From Alphaproteobacteria bacterium (GTDB taxonomy: Bacteria; Pseudomonadota; Alphaproteobacteria; MPNO01; UBA2964), in NCBI GenBank assembly GCA_012103315.1, contig WLWZ01000007.1, positions 124,001-188,000 on the forward strand: a DNA stretch of 64,000 bases, written 5' to 3'. Below the pieces are notes generated by a model. The model saw nothing but the letters and a program-made list of their open reading frames with translations. It did not search any database and had not been told where the DNA came from. Positions within the stretch are counted from its first letter, which is position 1. Each line of letters begins with the position of its first letter. Both the position numbers and the translations under genes were made by a program. Below, one piece after another: positions 35,569-45,438 of this stretch.

Positions 35569-37407
35569 TTAGGCAGCTCGATTACGACCACGGCTCGATT
35601 TTTTATTTTCGTCGTCATCAAACAATTCAGCCAAGCTGTCCATCATAGTGCCACCGAGCTGTTCCGCATCCATCAGCGTTACGGCACGACGGTAATACCG
35701 CGTCACATCATGCCCGATGCCTATAGCAACGATATCAACCGCTGAACGGGTTTCGATCCATTCGATGACCGACCGCAAATGGTTTTCGAGATAATTCCCC
35801 GGATTAACCGATAGCGTAGAGTCGTCGACAGGGGCCCCATCGGAAATCACCATCAATATCTTGCGTTGTTCAGGTCGTGCGGCTATGCGGCTATGTGCCC
35901 AAAGCAAAGCTTCACCGTCGATATTTTCCTTAAGCAATCCCTCACGTAGCATCAGACCAAGGCTCTTACGGGCCCGTCGGTATGGTGCATCTGCTGCCTT
36001 GTAAATGATGTGCCAGAGATCGTTAAGTCGACCGGGACCAGCGGGCTTGCCATCAGCTAGCCACTTTTCCCGTGCCTGTCCGCCCTTCCAGGCCCGCGTC
36101 GTGAAGCCAAGAATTTCGACCTTAACGCCACAACGTTCCAACGTACGAGCAAGAATGTCGGCGCTCATGGCCGCAACGGCGATGGGGCGCCCACGCATCG
36201 AGCCCGAATTATCGATTAGAAGAGATACAACGGTGTCACGGAATTCCGTCTCGTGTTCCATCTTGTATGAAAGCGCGTGTGTTGGATCAATGACAACGCG
36301 TGTTAGCCTCGCGGCATCCAACAACCCTTCATCAAGATCAAATTCCCATGAGCGCGATTGCTTCGCCATTAAGCGGCGCTGCAATCTATTCGCTAAGCGA
36401 CCTATAATACCCTGAAGATGGGAGAGTTGCTGATCGAGATGCTGACGTAGCCTTGAAAGCTCCTCTACCTCGCAAAGCTCTAGCGCATCAATCTCTTCGT
36501 CAAACTCGGAACTATAGGCACGGTACTTAACTTGCGACCCTTCGCCACCCTGCTGTTGACGTCGACGCTCAGAATCCGGCAGATCCTCATCTTCCTCACC
36601 AGACATTGACTCGTCTTCAGATTGCTCAGGGCCTTCTTCTTGATCCTGATCATCCATCTCGTCATCGCCCTCAGAACTCTCAGCGCTTTCTGAGGCTTCG
36701 CTTTCATCCTCTGAGTCGTCTGATTCTTGTTCTTCCGGTGTCTCTTCGCTCATCTGCTCATCGCCATCTGCTTCATCCTCAAGGTCGAGCAAATCGAGAT
36801 GAACGAGAACTTTGTCTATGGTCTGGGCGAATTTCTCCTGATCGTGGATGTTGTTCTCAAGCTCGCTAAAATCAGAGCCGATACGAGCTTCCAACCAGTT
36901 GCGCCAATACCCAAGGGCGTTTTGCGCTGATCCAGATAATTCCTCACCCATCAGCTGTTCACGGCTTAGCAGGCTCACCACTTCAGCAAGGGAAACATCC
37001 TCTTGATCACTAACCCGATGATAACTGGCGGATTCACACCGTTCTTTGAAAGCCGCACTTAAGTTTTGTTTGCATCCCTTAAACTCTGTGGCGCCTAGCG
37101 CTTCCACGCGGACCTGTTCCATCGCTTCAAAAACGGCACGGGCATCGGTCGCGGCGGGAGCAAACTTTTTATGAACTTCCGCATCGTGATATTTCATCCG
37201 GAAAGCAAGTGCGTCAGCCTCACCTCGAAGGTGCGCGACGTCCTCTTCCTTTAGATCACGTGGTGGAGCCGGCAACCGGGCGTTAGTACCAACCAAACGC
37301 GCTTCAGATCCAAATGTCAGTTGAATCTCATCATTCTCTGCGATGGCCCGCATGGTCGCCGCTGTTACTTGACGAAAGTTCTCAACTTGATTTTCGTCTG
37401 ATGCCAT
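35569..37407 (-). CDS. cobT: Cobaltochelatase subunit CobT
   Basis: A 612-residue subunit of the aerobic cobalt chelatase. It has an N-terminal domain, a strongly acidic Ser/Glu/Asp-rich linker (207-280), and a C-terminal von Willebrand A domain with the MIDAS signature DNSGS (399-403) in [15 protein letters not shown]. CobT works with the AAA+ CobS to drive CobN, inserting cobalt into hydrogenobyrinic acid diamide. cobS lies 40 bases upstream on the same strand. No other cobalamin genes are seen. Confidence 0.96.
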   Translation of the reverse strand: MASDENQVENFRQVTAATMRAIAENDEIQLTFGSEARLVGTNARLPAPPRDLKEEDVAHLRGEADALAFRMKYHDAEVHKKFAPAATDARAVFEAMEQVRVEALGATEFKGCKQNLSAAFKERCESASYHRVSDQEDVSLAEVVSLLSREQLMGEELSGSAQNALGYWRNWLEARIGSDFSELENNIHDQEKFAQTIDKVLVHLDLLDLEDEADGDEQMSEETPEEQESDDSEDESEASESAESSEGDDEMDDQDQEEGPEQSEDESMSGEEDEDLPDSERRRQQQGGEGSQVKYRAYSSEFDEEIDALELCEVEELSRLRQHLDQQLSHLQGIIGRLANRLQRRLMAKQSRSWEFDLDEGLLDAARLTRVVIDPTHALSYKMEHETEFRDTVVSLLIDNSGSMRGRPIAVAAMSADILARTLERCGVKVEILGFTTRAWKGGQAREKWLADGKPAGPGRLNDLWHIIYKAADAPYRRARKSLGLMLREGLLKENIDGEALLWAHSRIAARPEQRKILMVISDGAPVDDSTLSVNPGNYLENHLRSVIEWIETRSAVDIVAIGIGHDVTRYYRRAVTLMDAEQLGGTMMDSLAELFDDDENKKSSRGRNRAA

Positions 37408-37447
37408 CTCAGCCCCGGTCCAGAATTAGCAACAATTATCTGTGCCT

Positions 37448-38446
37448 TTAAGCAGCAGTGCTTTCCACAGTCTTGTATTCGGGAAGTTCTTCGCCAAAGC
37501 AGCGCTGGTAATATTCAGCAACTGTTGAACGTTCAAGTTCATCGCACTTATTCAAGAACGTCATACGATAGCCAACAGCAACATCACCGAAGATAACCGA
37601 GTTTTCCGCCCAAGTTATGACTGTCCGTGGCGACATAACTGTTGAAATATCACCAGCCATAAAGCCCGCTCGAGAAAGGTCGGCAACTCGGACCATAGAA
37701 CTCACAGTTTCCTTGCCCGCTTTGTTGTCATAGCTCGGTGCTTTAGCCAGTACGATTTCTACTTCTTTTTCATGTGGAAGATAATTCAACGTTGCGACCA
37801 GGTTCCAGCGATCCATCTGCGCTTGGTTAATCTGTTGCGTACCGTGATACAGACCAGTGGTATCGCCGAGGCCAACGGTATTAGCCGTCGAGAAAAGCCG
37901 GAAACCAGCGTGTGTATGGATGACCTTATTCTGATCAAGCAGAGTCATTTTACCATCGGCTTCAAGAACGCGTTGAATTACGAACATAACGTCAGGCCGA
38001 CCAGCATCATACTCGTCAAAAACCAAAGCAACCGGATGTTGGATCGCCCAGGGCAGAATACCTTCGCGGAATTCCGTAATCTGTTTGCCGTCTTTAAGAA
38101 CAATTGCGTCTTTGCCGATCAAATCAATTCGGCTGATGTGACTATCGAGATTGACCCGGATTAACGGCCAATTCAGGCGGGCAGCAACCTGTTCAATATG
38201 GGTCGATTTCCCAGTGCCGTGATAGCCTTGAACCATCAGCTTTCGACTATGAGCGAAAGAAGCGAGGATCGCGATAGTCGTGTCATGATCAAAACAGTAC
38301 GAATCATCGATCTCGGGTACATATTCAGTGCGCTTACTAAAGGCTGGCACCGCCATATCAGTATCAAGACCAAAGACCTCCTTTACCGAAATTTCGGTAT
38401 CAGGCAGATCTACTCCAATTGTGTTTATAATACCGTTATCAGCCAA
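37448..38446 (-). CDS. cobS: Cobaltochelatase subunit CobS
   Basis: A 332-residue AAA+ ATPase. The start is TTG at 38446, 8 bases after GGAG, giving MADNGI; the longer frame to 38608 has no ribosome-binding site and adds unrelated residues. Walker A is GYHGTGKST (74-82) and Walker [10 protein letters not shown] with D144 and E145. [20 protein letters not shown] is the characteristic CobS N-terminus. It forms the two-ring CobST complex with cobT, the next gene. Confidence 0.96.
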   Translation of the reverse strand: MADNGIINTIGVDLPDTEISVKEVFGLDTDMAVPAFSKRTEYVPEIDDSYCFDHDTTIAILASFAHSRKLMVQGYHGTGKSTHIEQVAARLNWPLIRVNLDSHISRIDLIGKDAIVLKDGKQITEFREGILPWAIQHPVALVFDEYDAGRPDVMFVIQRVLEADGKMTLLDQNKVIHTHAGFRLFSTANTVGLGDTTGLYHGTQQINQAQMDRWNLVATLNYLPHEKEVEIVLAKAPSYDNKAGKETVSSMVRVADLSRAGFMAGDISTVMSPRTVITWAENSVIFGDVAVGYRMTFLNKCDELERSTVAEYYQRCFGEELPEYKTVESTAA

Positions 38447-38664
38447 CGGTGATCTCCTTTTATCTAGTACACAGCTATCCCTCCCGAGGACCGATATCGG
38501 CCCGGTCAGCCATCCCAGACATTCGAATATTGAGGAGTCTGTCGGATATCCTGACGAAGGAGAAACAGCGATAATATAGCGGCTCGCGAGCGGAGTATAC
38601 TTAGGCACCGATGGGGACTCAAGGTCTCCCTATAATTTAAAATTCCCTATGTATTTCAATCACT

Positions 38665-39405
38665 TCATCCAAAAAGACGCCAAAGGAGTCGCGCCTCGAT
38701 CACAATCAGCAAAGCGACAACGATGACGTTGAAGGCCTTATGGCTGATAAATTTTGCTAACCACACAGCCAAAGGCAGAAATATCACAATTGGAATACAG
38801 GCCAGCATGCTTTGGTAGGCCCTTTCAACATTGAGTAATCCAAACCAAGTAAATGCAAACAGCTGCGCAATCGCAAAAATCTGAAAAAGAACCGAAACAA
38901 CAAACAGAAATTGTGGATGCTTGAGATTTAGGGAATGAACATAGGGTGCCAATACAGGTCCAGCAGTCCCAATAGATCCCTGCACAATTCCCGCGAATCC
39001 GACAACAATAGCTGGCGTATGTTTCATAACTCGGTCGGGTATCTTGATACCGGTCTTAAACAGCATGCTTATCAAATAACCGCCAAGCCAGAGACCCATA
39101 AAGGATAAGAGATAGACCTCGGGCGTCCGCGAGAGAATCCACGCCCCAATAATGATCCCCACGACACCGACGCAAATCATCAAAGGCAGCGAGGCAAAAT
39201 TCACCGCGTGGTTACGGTACGTCCAAAGCAAATAGACGTTAATTAATATCCCCGGAATGACCATAATCGCGACAGCCCGGTCGACTTCCATAAAACCTGC
39301 CATGACCGGAATTGCCACTAAGGGCAGGCCGAGACCGGAAATACCCTTTACGAGAGAACCCGCCGCAAGAGCTATAAACATTATTAGGAGAGAATCTGGT
39401 GTCAT
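38665..39405 (-). CDS. TSUP family permease (TauE/SafE-like)
   Basis: A 246-residue membrane protein with about eight helices: LLIMFIALAAGSLVKGISGL (the family start with GISGLGLPLVAIPVMAGFM), RVGI-type loops and IVVGFAGIVQGSIGTAGPVLAP as the second repeat. TSUP proteins export sulfite or organosulfonates, but also other anions, so substrate is open. The ATG (39405) directly abuts a 55-base AGGTT repeat (seen as AACCT on this strand), so no Shine-Dalgarno can be seen in its leader. A TATAAA -10 (39464-39469) lies just beyond the repeat. Neighbours: hutG (divergent) and cobS. Confidence 0.88.
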   Translation of the reverse strand: MTPDSLLIMFIALAAGSLVKGISGLGLPLVAIPVMAGFMEVDRAVAIMVIPGILINVYLLWTYRNHAVNFASLPLMICVGVVGIIIGAWILSRTPEVYLLSFMGLWLGGYLISMLFKTGIKIPDRVMKHTPAIVVGFAGIVQGSIGTAGPVLAPYVHSLNLKHPQFLFVVSVLFQIFAIAQLFAFTWFGLLNVERAYQSMLACIPIVIFLPLAVWLAKFISHKAFNVIVVALLIVIEARLLWRLFG

Positions 39406-39406
39406 G

Positions 39407-39461
39407 AGGTTAGGTTAGGTTAGGTTAGGTTAGGTTAGGTTAGGTTAGGTTAGGTTAGGTT
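39407..39461. repeat. 11 perfect tandem copies of AGGTT (TTAGG-class pentanucleotide)
   Basis: Fifty-five bases of uninterrupted 5-bp repeat, running from 2 bases before the TSUP start codon to the edge of the TATAAA element at 39464-39469. It is the region where the TSUP transcript would begin and be bound by ribosomes. Perfect repeats like this change copy number by slipped-strand mispairing. It is also 79-133 bases upstream of the hutG-like start. Confidence 0.97.
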
Positions 39462-39539
39462 ATTTTATATCTAGAACGGCCATACTAAGAGGCGACAGAT
39501 AAAGACATACAAAGCGTCAGTCTGTAAAGTTCCCTTCTG

Positions 39540-40337
39540 ATGCCACAATCGTTCGAATTCGTCGGCGGTTCAACGCCCCTACTTGTAAGCCTGCCGCATG
39601 GTGGTACTTATATTCCCGACTCTATTGCGGAGCGAATGACGCCAGCAGCCTTAGAAACACCCGATACCGATTGGCATGTCGGAATTTTATACGACTTTGC
39701 TACTTCGCTCGGGGCAAGCGTGATAAATGCAACACATTCCCGCTATGTGGTTGACCTAAACCGAGACCCGGCGGGAGCGCCGCTCTACCCCGGTGCAAAC
39801 AACACTGAGCTCGTCCCGCTCAGTACCTTCGACTATTCACCGATCTACCAAGATGGCTGTGAGCCAAATGCAACAGAAATAAACACTCGTATTGCTCAAT
39901 TTTGGGCGCCCTACCACCAAAAATTAAAGGCCGAGTTAGCGGCGATAAAATCATAACAAGGCCACGCTATCCTGTTTGATGGGCATTCCATTAGATCGGA
40001 AGTCGAACGGTTTTATGATGGTCGAATACCGGACTTAAATCTAGGCACCGCAAATGGAACCTGTACTAATTCGGTGCTAGCCGCTTCGGCATTCAAGGTT
40101 TTACAACGGTCCAACTACACGGCAGTGATCGATGATCGTTTTACAGGCGGACACATAACTCGTTCCAACGGAGATCCCGGGAATGGCGTGCACGCAATCC
40201 AGCTTGAGTTGACCTGGAGAAACTATATGGAAGAGGCACCACCATTTCGATATCTACCGAAATCAGCCAACAAGCTTAAACCTGTTCTCAGAGAGCTCCT
40301 TAAGACGCTCATTGAGTGGCAGCCGCCGGCGCCCTAG
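39540..40337 (+). pseudogene. hutG: N-formylglutamate deformylase family (HutG-like), interrupted by an in-frame TAA
   Basis: Reading from ATG 39540 to the stop after 40335, the frame is continuous apart from one TAA at 39954-39956, with no shift. Without that codon it would be 265 residues, normal for the family. N-terminal part: LVSLPHGGTYIPDSIAERM and HSRYVVDLNRDPAGAPLYPG. C-terminal part after the stop: HAILFDGHSIRSEV, LNLGTANGT and RFTGGHITRSNGDPG, ending LKTLIEWQPPAP. The second half carries a required H-containing metal motif (GHSIR), so the first 138 residues alone should not be active. A sequencing error or read-through is possible. Confidence 0.85.
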
Positions 40338-40917
40338 CCGCTTCCCGAGCGCCGTTTCGCCAATCCCACGGCATATCAAACTTGCCACGCCACAGACCGT
40401 GCTTGCCCTCGCGAGCGGTTCTTTCGACATTTCCATAAATAGTGCCGGTTCTGGGGACAGCGAGAGCCCACCCCGAATGAACCATACCCTTTGAGAGATC
40501 ATAGCCGCCAGCGCGACACAGGGCGCGAGGCAGATTTGCGGTCTCTTTCCCAATCAAAAGGCAGGAGACCTTCACGCCTGCCGTCAGGTCCATCAAAGCG
40601 GTTGCGGAAATATGCCCACAATCGAAAATTCGTCCAGAAGCAGCGCGGCATTTTTGAAATTCTTCCGGTGCGTCAATACCGACTAAACGAACCCGTTTAC
40701 CCTCAACCTCCAATACATCGCCGAGAATGATTGATGGCGGGCCTCGCAATATAACGTCTGCAGCTGAGGCTTGAATTCCGCCCAAAAGCGAAACAAAACC
40801 GCAAAACAAGCCCAGGAATAGACAGAAACAGCGATCTACAGAACACAAATATTTGCCGAGACAGACAGGCCAATTTACTGGGCCCACTACCGTAAACATG
40901 CTAATGATCAACAACAT
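40309..40917 (-). CDS. Thermonuclease-like (SNase domain) protein
   Basis: A 202-residue frame whose hydrophobic leader (CFCLFLGLFCGFVSLLGGIQASA) looks like a signal peptide, followed by a staphylococcal-nuclease-like fold: GDVLEVEGKRVRLVGIDAPE (with the catalytic-Asp region), ALMDLTAGVKVSCLLIGKET, LCRAGGYDLSKGMVHSGWAL and GNVERTAREGKHGLWRGKFD. The Arg-rich C-terminus EGKHGLWRGKFDMPWDWR is typical of the group. The exact start is uncertain; M7 or a codon nearer the signal is equally likely. Its 3' end overlaps the end of the hutG-like gene by 29 bases, convergent. Confidence 0.7.
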   Translation of the reverse strand: MLLIISMFTVVGPVNWPVCLGKYLCSVDRCFCLFLGLFCGFVSLLGGIQASAADVILRGPPSIILGDVLEVEGKRVRLVGIDAPEEFQKCRAASGRIFDCGHISATALMDLTAGVKVSCLLIGKETANLPRALCRAGGYDLSKGMVHSGWALAVPRTGTIYGNVERTAREGKHGLWRGKFDMPWDWRNGAREAARAPAAATQ

Positions 40918-40935
40918 AGAAACGATAGTTTTTGT

Positions 40936-42318
40936 ATGAAACAGCGGCTTGAGCAGTACTTTAATAGTGTAGTTTTATGGGTGTTTGTTGGCACGGTGCT
41001 AATTACCCCCATTCCGTTTGGATCGGTTCGTCTTTGGTCTTACACGCTGCTAGCACTGATCATTAGCCTGATACTTATAGCATGGACTCTACGCTATTTA
41101 ATTTCCGATGACGAGATTCCGGTGCCATACAGGAAATTATGGTTTCTCTTTATTCCATTTCTATTGGCAATGCTGTGGATTGTTGTCCAAATCGGAAATT
41201 GGAGCCCACAGAGCTGGCACAACTCTATTTGGACAGATGCCACCCAAGTGCTTGGTGAAGACATTCCCGGCAGTATCAGTGTGGCACCCGACAACTCATT
41301 GATCGGATTGATGCGGTATCTTACCTATGCGGGAATATTTTTTCTGGCTGTTCAATTTGGCCATTCACGGCGCAATGCAAGACGCATACTTATCGCAATA
41401 TCTCTTACCGGAGGTCTTTATGCTATTTACGGACTTGCCGTCCATTTTAGTGGCACGAACTCTATTCTTTGGTACCCCAAAAAGTACTATCTAAACAGCC
41501 TCACAAGTACGTTTGTTTACAAGAACGCTTTCGCTACCTATGCCGGAATCTGTCTGATTTGTATCACAGGACTGCTTCTACAATCGTGCAAAGATATCCT
41601 CAACCAGAGTTTGGGACCACGAGAGACGTTACTGAGATACATATCCGCCCTGCTAAACAAAGGATGGATATTAATCGGCATATTGTTTTCAACAAGTGCT
41701 GCTTTGTTCATGTCAGGCTCTCGAATGGGCATCGTTGCGAGCGTGATAGCCATGCTGGTCCTGTTCCTTGTTTCCAGACTTACGCATGGAAAGTCCATCC
41801 CCTATTTTGGATTAGTCACGGCTTTTTTTACCGTCATTATTTTGACCATCGCTCTGTCGAGCGGAAAAATTGCATTTGATCGCCTTTCTACCCTTGAAAG
41901 CGACAATAATTTACGCCAAACGATTTATGACCAAACAATTGAAGCAATAAAGGAATCCCCTCTTCGAGGTACCGGGGCCTCAACATTCAGCGTGGTTTTT
42001 CCAAAGTGGCGTGTATCCACTATCCCGAATCCAGTACTCCGTGCCCATTCCAGCTATCTCGAGAATATGCTCGAGCTAGGGATTCCCGCATTTTCTTTAA
42101 TTTTAGTGACCATGGCTGGAATCGCCGTTGGTTGCTACCGAGGTATAAAAACCCGGCAGGACAACGTCCTTTTCCCCTGCATAGGGCTCTCTGTACTTAC
42201 GCTCACTGGCGTGCATGCAATCTTTGACTTTACGTTACAAGTACCAGCGGTAACCGCCACATTGATGCTCGTTGTTGGTGTCGCATATGCCCAGAGTTGG
42301 TCTAGCCGCGAAAAATAG
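40936..42318 (+). CDS. O-antigen ligase/polymerase (Wzy/WaaL family)
   Basis: A 460-residue multi-span inner-membrane protein with about ten helices, an early large loop (residues 80-130) and a large periplasmic loop between helices near residues 315-380. The late loop carries LRGTGASTFSVVFPKW and LRAHSSYLENMLELGIP, the conserved H-containing segment of the O-antigen ligase family. It probably polymerises or attaches the polysaccharide exported by the genes on the other strand (43046-47304), from which it is separated by one TPR-like gene. Confidence 0.82.
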   Translation: MKQRLEQYFNSVVLWVFVGTVLITPIPFGSVRLWSYTLLALIISLILIAWTLRYLISDDEIPVPYRKLWFLFIPFLLAMLWIVVQIGNWSPQSWHNSIWTDATQVLGEDIPGSISVAPDNSLIGLMRYLTYAGIFFLAVQFGHSRRNARRILIAISLTGGLYAIYGLAVHFSGTNSILWYPKKYYLNSLTSTFVYKNAFATYAGICLICITGLLLQSCKDILNQSLGPRETLLRYISALLNKGWILIGILFSTSAALFMSGSRMGIVASVIAMLVLFLVSRLTHGKSIPYFGLVTAFFTVIILTIALSSGKIAFDRLSTLESDNNLRQTIYDQTIEAIKESPLRGTGASTFSVVFPKWRVSTIPNPVLRAHSSYLENMLELGIPAFSLILVTMAGIAVGCYRGIKTRQDNVLFPCIGLSVLTLTGVHAIFDFTLQVPAVTATLMLVVGVAYAQSWSSREK

Positions 42319-42325
42319 TGAATAG

Positions 42326-43027
42326 CTATTTTTTGAGGTGTCTGGTTACATAAAATTCGTAGGAATCTTCGAAAGCAATTATCGACTTAAGGTCAATTGA
42401 CATCGCCGCTCTAATAATTCCCAAATCTACTGGATGCCCAGTGAGAGAAATTATCTGTTTCTTATCGACTTTGAAGCCCATACGAATTTGTTGAAAAACA
42501 ACTTTACGGTCCAATTGCGAGAGTAACGGCCAAATTCTCATCCCAAATTTTGCACGAATGTAAAACAATCTGGGAAGATAATTTGCCATATTAATTGACG
42601 CCATTAACGCGCGCCGTACGTCTTCTGTTCTACCCTCGAGACGGTAATTCGCTAGCATTAGCCTTGACCAAGCATATGAATTGGACGGGCTGCGTTTGAT
42701 CGAATTGATGGCGAATTCTTTTGCTTTTTTGAGGTCATTCATTCTTGCTGAATCAACCTTTAGATTGGCTCTCCGCAAATAACCGTTGGCCCGATGGTTC
42801 CAACCATTTGAGCTATTTCGCCAGGAAAGGCCTAATCGACGCGCTTTATCGAGGACCATGATATCCGAACCACTAACGACCTCGCCGTATACAATACGTT
42901 TATAAACTCTATCTCCGGGAAGGTTTACCAAAGCGCTTATAAATGATGGTAGCGCAATGGTAAGAGTTATAATTGCCAATATACTGGAACTACAAATCAT
43001 TCCCCAGGAGCGGGCTCGTATAACCAA
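42326..43027 (-). CDS. Membrane-anchored protein with TPR-like helices, polysaccharide cluster
   Basis: A 233-residue protein. One N-terminal helix (ICSSSILAIITLTIALPSFI) anchors a mostly helical domain; residues around 95-150 read as one to two tetratricopeptide-like hairpins: NDLKKAKEFAINSIKRSPSN, then AWSRLMLANYRLEGRTEDVRR. It is the last gene after the tyrosine kinase and before the converging ligase gene, with an 18-base gap to the kinase. I do not recognise the family more closely; a scaffold role in polysaccharide assembly is inferred from position. Confidence 0.6.
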   Translation of the reverse strand: MVIRARSWGMICSSSILAIITLTIALPSFISALVNLPGDRVYKRIVYGEVVSGSDIMVLDKARRLGLSWRNSSNGWNHRANGYLRRANLKVDSARMNDLKKAKEFAINSIKRSPSNSYAWSRLMLANYRLEGRTEDVRRALMASINMANYLPRLFYIRAKFGMRIWPLLSQLDRKVVFQQIRMGFKVDKKQIISLTGHPVDLGIIRAAMSIDLKSIIAFEDSYEFYVTRHLKK

Positions 43028-43045
43028 AACTGATTCAGCTCTCTC

Positions 43046-45388
43046 TTAATTGGTGTAATACTTCTTGGACTTCCCATAATAGTATCGTGAATCACCAAAG
43101 CCATACCGGGAGTTTTTCTTAGTATTAACAAGAGATAGAACTGTTCCGGCGAGATCCGCGTTAATGTCATGCAGTTGCTTTAACCCAGTTAAGGCTATCT
43201 CACGCGAAGTTTCCGCCCACCGGACAACAAACAATGTTTTATCAGCAAGGCGTGCCAACACTCTTGGATCGCTCACAGCCAACACGGGCGGTGAGTCGAT
43301 AATGACGAGGTCATTCGCTTCCCCGAGCCCTAAAATCAATTTTTTCATCGCTTCGGAAGAAAGAATATCCGTCGGGTTATTGGCCGAACGACCGGCCGCA
43401 AAAACAATAAGACCAGTCGTTTCGTCATGATGCATAACCTCTTCAAGGGTTGCTTCACCCGATAGGTATTCTACCAATCCTGGGCCATCTCCTATTCCAA
43501 GTTCATTGTGCACCTGAGGTCTGCGAAGATCAGCATCAATTAGAACAACTTTTTTTCCGGCTTGCATGGCAATGTTACGGGCCAACGAGATCGAAAGGGA
43601 GGTTTTCCCTTCTTCTGGGAAGCTGGACGTAATCAGAACAGTTTTCGGGGGCTTATCGATGTTCGACAGCATAATACTTGTAAAAAGAGATCGAACCGCC
43701 TCTCCATATGCGGAATTAGGGCGGTCAACAACATACTGATAGGGTTCAGACGAACCATTTATGGTACCACCAATAATTGGAATTAAACCCAATGAATGAA
43801 TTCCGGTTATAGACTCCAGCTGTTCCATACTCCGGAATCCTTGATCCATGTGTTCGATCACGAACACAACGAGAAATCCTAAGAATATCGAACTCACAAA
43901 GGCAGCGATATAAATCGATTTAGTTTTGGGATAAGAGCTTCGCGATGGTATTGAAGCCCGTGAAATAATACGCGCATCCGCCCGCTGGAGACCATTTTGC
44001 TGATTGGTAGTCTCTTTGAAGCGGGATAGAAACGTCTCATATAACGTCCTATTTGCATTGGCTTCACGCTCCAGCGCCCGTAATTGAACCTCATTGGTAT
44101 TTGATCGGGCGGCACGATTTTCGAGTTGTCGTTGACTTCTGTGCAACGATTCATCTCTCGCCTGTGCAACCTGAACTTCATTTCTCAGATTTTGAACAAT
44201 TTTCTTAACTTCGATAGAAATTTTGGCTCGCTGATCTCGAAGTTCAGACCGGGAATTGATCATTTTGGGATGTTTTTCTCCAAAATCCTGCGATAGTTCA
44301 CCAACAAGGCGTAAGATTCTCGCTTCTTCCTCGCGCAATCTCTGGATCAGGGGCGACGATAAAACTTCAGCCACCGCATCAATCCCATTTTTACGTTTTA
44401 GCGACCTCTCCATTTGCCTAAGACGTGCTACCGCTTCCGCCCTTTTTGTACGCGATAAAATAATTTGAGTGTTGATTTCAGATATCTGCTGTGAAGCAGC
44501 GCTGGTATTTCCCTGCCCGCGAATGAGACCTGCTTTTTCCCGAAACCGCTCGACAGCGCGTTCTGACGCCCCTACCGCTTTTCGTAATGTTGAAACCCGA
44601 TCATTCAACCACGCGGTTGCACGTTTTGTAGCTTCAAATTTCGCTTCAAGCTGATCGACGATATATAAATCTGCCGTCGTATTTGCAATAAGGGCAGCCG
44701 TTCTCGGGTTCTTTGATCTATACGTAATGTCTATAACACGAGATCGTGGAACGGGTTTTAGTTTTAGATTTCCCAGGAATGTGTTGATTAGGCCGTTTTT
44801 TTTCCGGTCCTCAATCTCACGAGGAGGAATATCCCTTGCTTTTGAGGCTGGAACGACAAGTTCATACCAATCTGCGGGAATATAAAACTTTAAACTCAAA
44901 TATTTACGCCAGAATGGCGGTTCTTTAGGGGGTGGGTTAAATTCAATATCCCTTTCCAGCTTGAGCCTCGTAATAACGCGTTCGGCCAACCCGCGGGACT
45001 TTAGGATTTCCATTTCACCAATAATGGTCGCGGTATCTTGGGGTAATCCGGAAACGACTGACTGGATATCAACGACGCGTTCTTCCCGCGGGTCAATCAT
45101 GACCTTTGTTACGCCTGTATATAAAGGAACGGCCTGATTTACGAAAATGAATGTAAGCAACATCACCAACCCAACGATGGACACTAGAGCCATCTTGCGC
45201 CGCCAAACCTTCCGAAAAAGCTCGCGGATATCAACTTCCGGCGGGCGAAACGAAATATCTGAAAAACGACCGGGACGCCCCGTGGCCGGAGGTTGGGTTC
45301 CAACGTCGCTTAATTTGGGTTCCTTCAGGCTCGCCACTTGTCGCACTCTTTCTGCCATCTCATCTGCACCACTTGCTCGCAGTGTCAA
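43046..45388 (-). CDS. Wzz-type polysaccharide co-polymerase/tyrosine autokinase (BY-kinase)
   Basis: A 780-residue inner-membrane protein. It has a Wzz domain with two transmembrane segments (about 67-88 and 491-511) flanking a periplasmic coiled-coil region, and a C-terminal cytoplasmic BY-kinase. Walker A is SSFPEEGKTS (588-597), Walker A' LIDADLRRP (616-624), and a Tyr cluster closes the protein (YGFGDSRYYYGKSKKYY). The kinase autophosphorylates on this cluster to set chain length and export. First of the export genes after the Wza-like protein (50-base gap). Confidence 0.93.
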   Translation of the reverse strand: MTLRASGADEMAERVRQVASLKEPKLSDVGTQPPATGRPGRFSDISFRPPEVDIRELFRKVWRRKMALVSIVGLVMLLTFIFVNQAVPLYTGVTKVMIDPREERVVDIQSVVSGLPQDTATIIGEMEILKSRGLAERVITRLKLERDIEFNPPPKEPPFWRKYLSLKFYIPADWYELVVPASKARDIPPREIEDRKKNGLINTFLGNLKLKPVPRSRVIDITYRSKNPRTAALIANTTADLYIVDQLEAKFEATKRATAWLNDRVSTLRKAVGASERAVERFREKAGLIRGQGNTSAASQQISEINTQIILSRTKRAEAVARLRQMERSLKRKNGIDAVAEVLSSPLIQRLREEEARILRLVGELSQDFGEKHPKMINSRSELRDQRAKISIEVKKIVQNLRNEVQVAQARDESLHRSQRQLENRAARSNTNEVQLRALEREANANRTLYETFLSRFKETTNQQNGLQRADARIISRASIPSRSSYPKTKSIYIAAFVSSIFLGFLVVFVIEHMDQGFRSMEQLESITGIHSLGLIPIIGGTINGSSEPYQYVVDRPNSAYGEAVRSLFTSIMLSNIDKPPKTVLITSSFPEEGKTSLSISLARNIAMQAGKKVVLIDADLRRPQVHNELGIGDGPGLVEYLSGEATLEEVMHHDETTGLIVFAAGRSANNPTDILSSEAMKKLILGLGEANDLVIIDSPPVLAVSDPRVLARLADKTLFVVRWAETSREIALTGLKQLHDINADLAGTVLSLVNTKKNSRYGFGDSRYYYGKSKKYYTN

Positions 45389-45438
45389 AAGGAGACACCT
45401 TTAAGCGATCCAAGGTATTCTATAATTTAGCGGTAATG

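Noticed and set aside
37448..38608. CobS starting at 38608
   Set aside because: The first 54 codons are unlike CobS; TTG at 38446 follows GGAG and begins with the family N-terminus.
39407..39461. Telomere-like TTAGG repeat as a chromosome or replicon end
   Set aside because: The repeat is short, internal, and flanked by intact genes on both sides; it is the same motif as arthropod telomeres only by composition.
40263..40553. 96-codon minus-strand frame at the end of the SNase gene
   Set aside because: It overlaps the nuclease gene in a different frame and the hutG end on the other strand; no domain or start signal.
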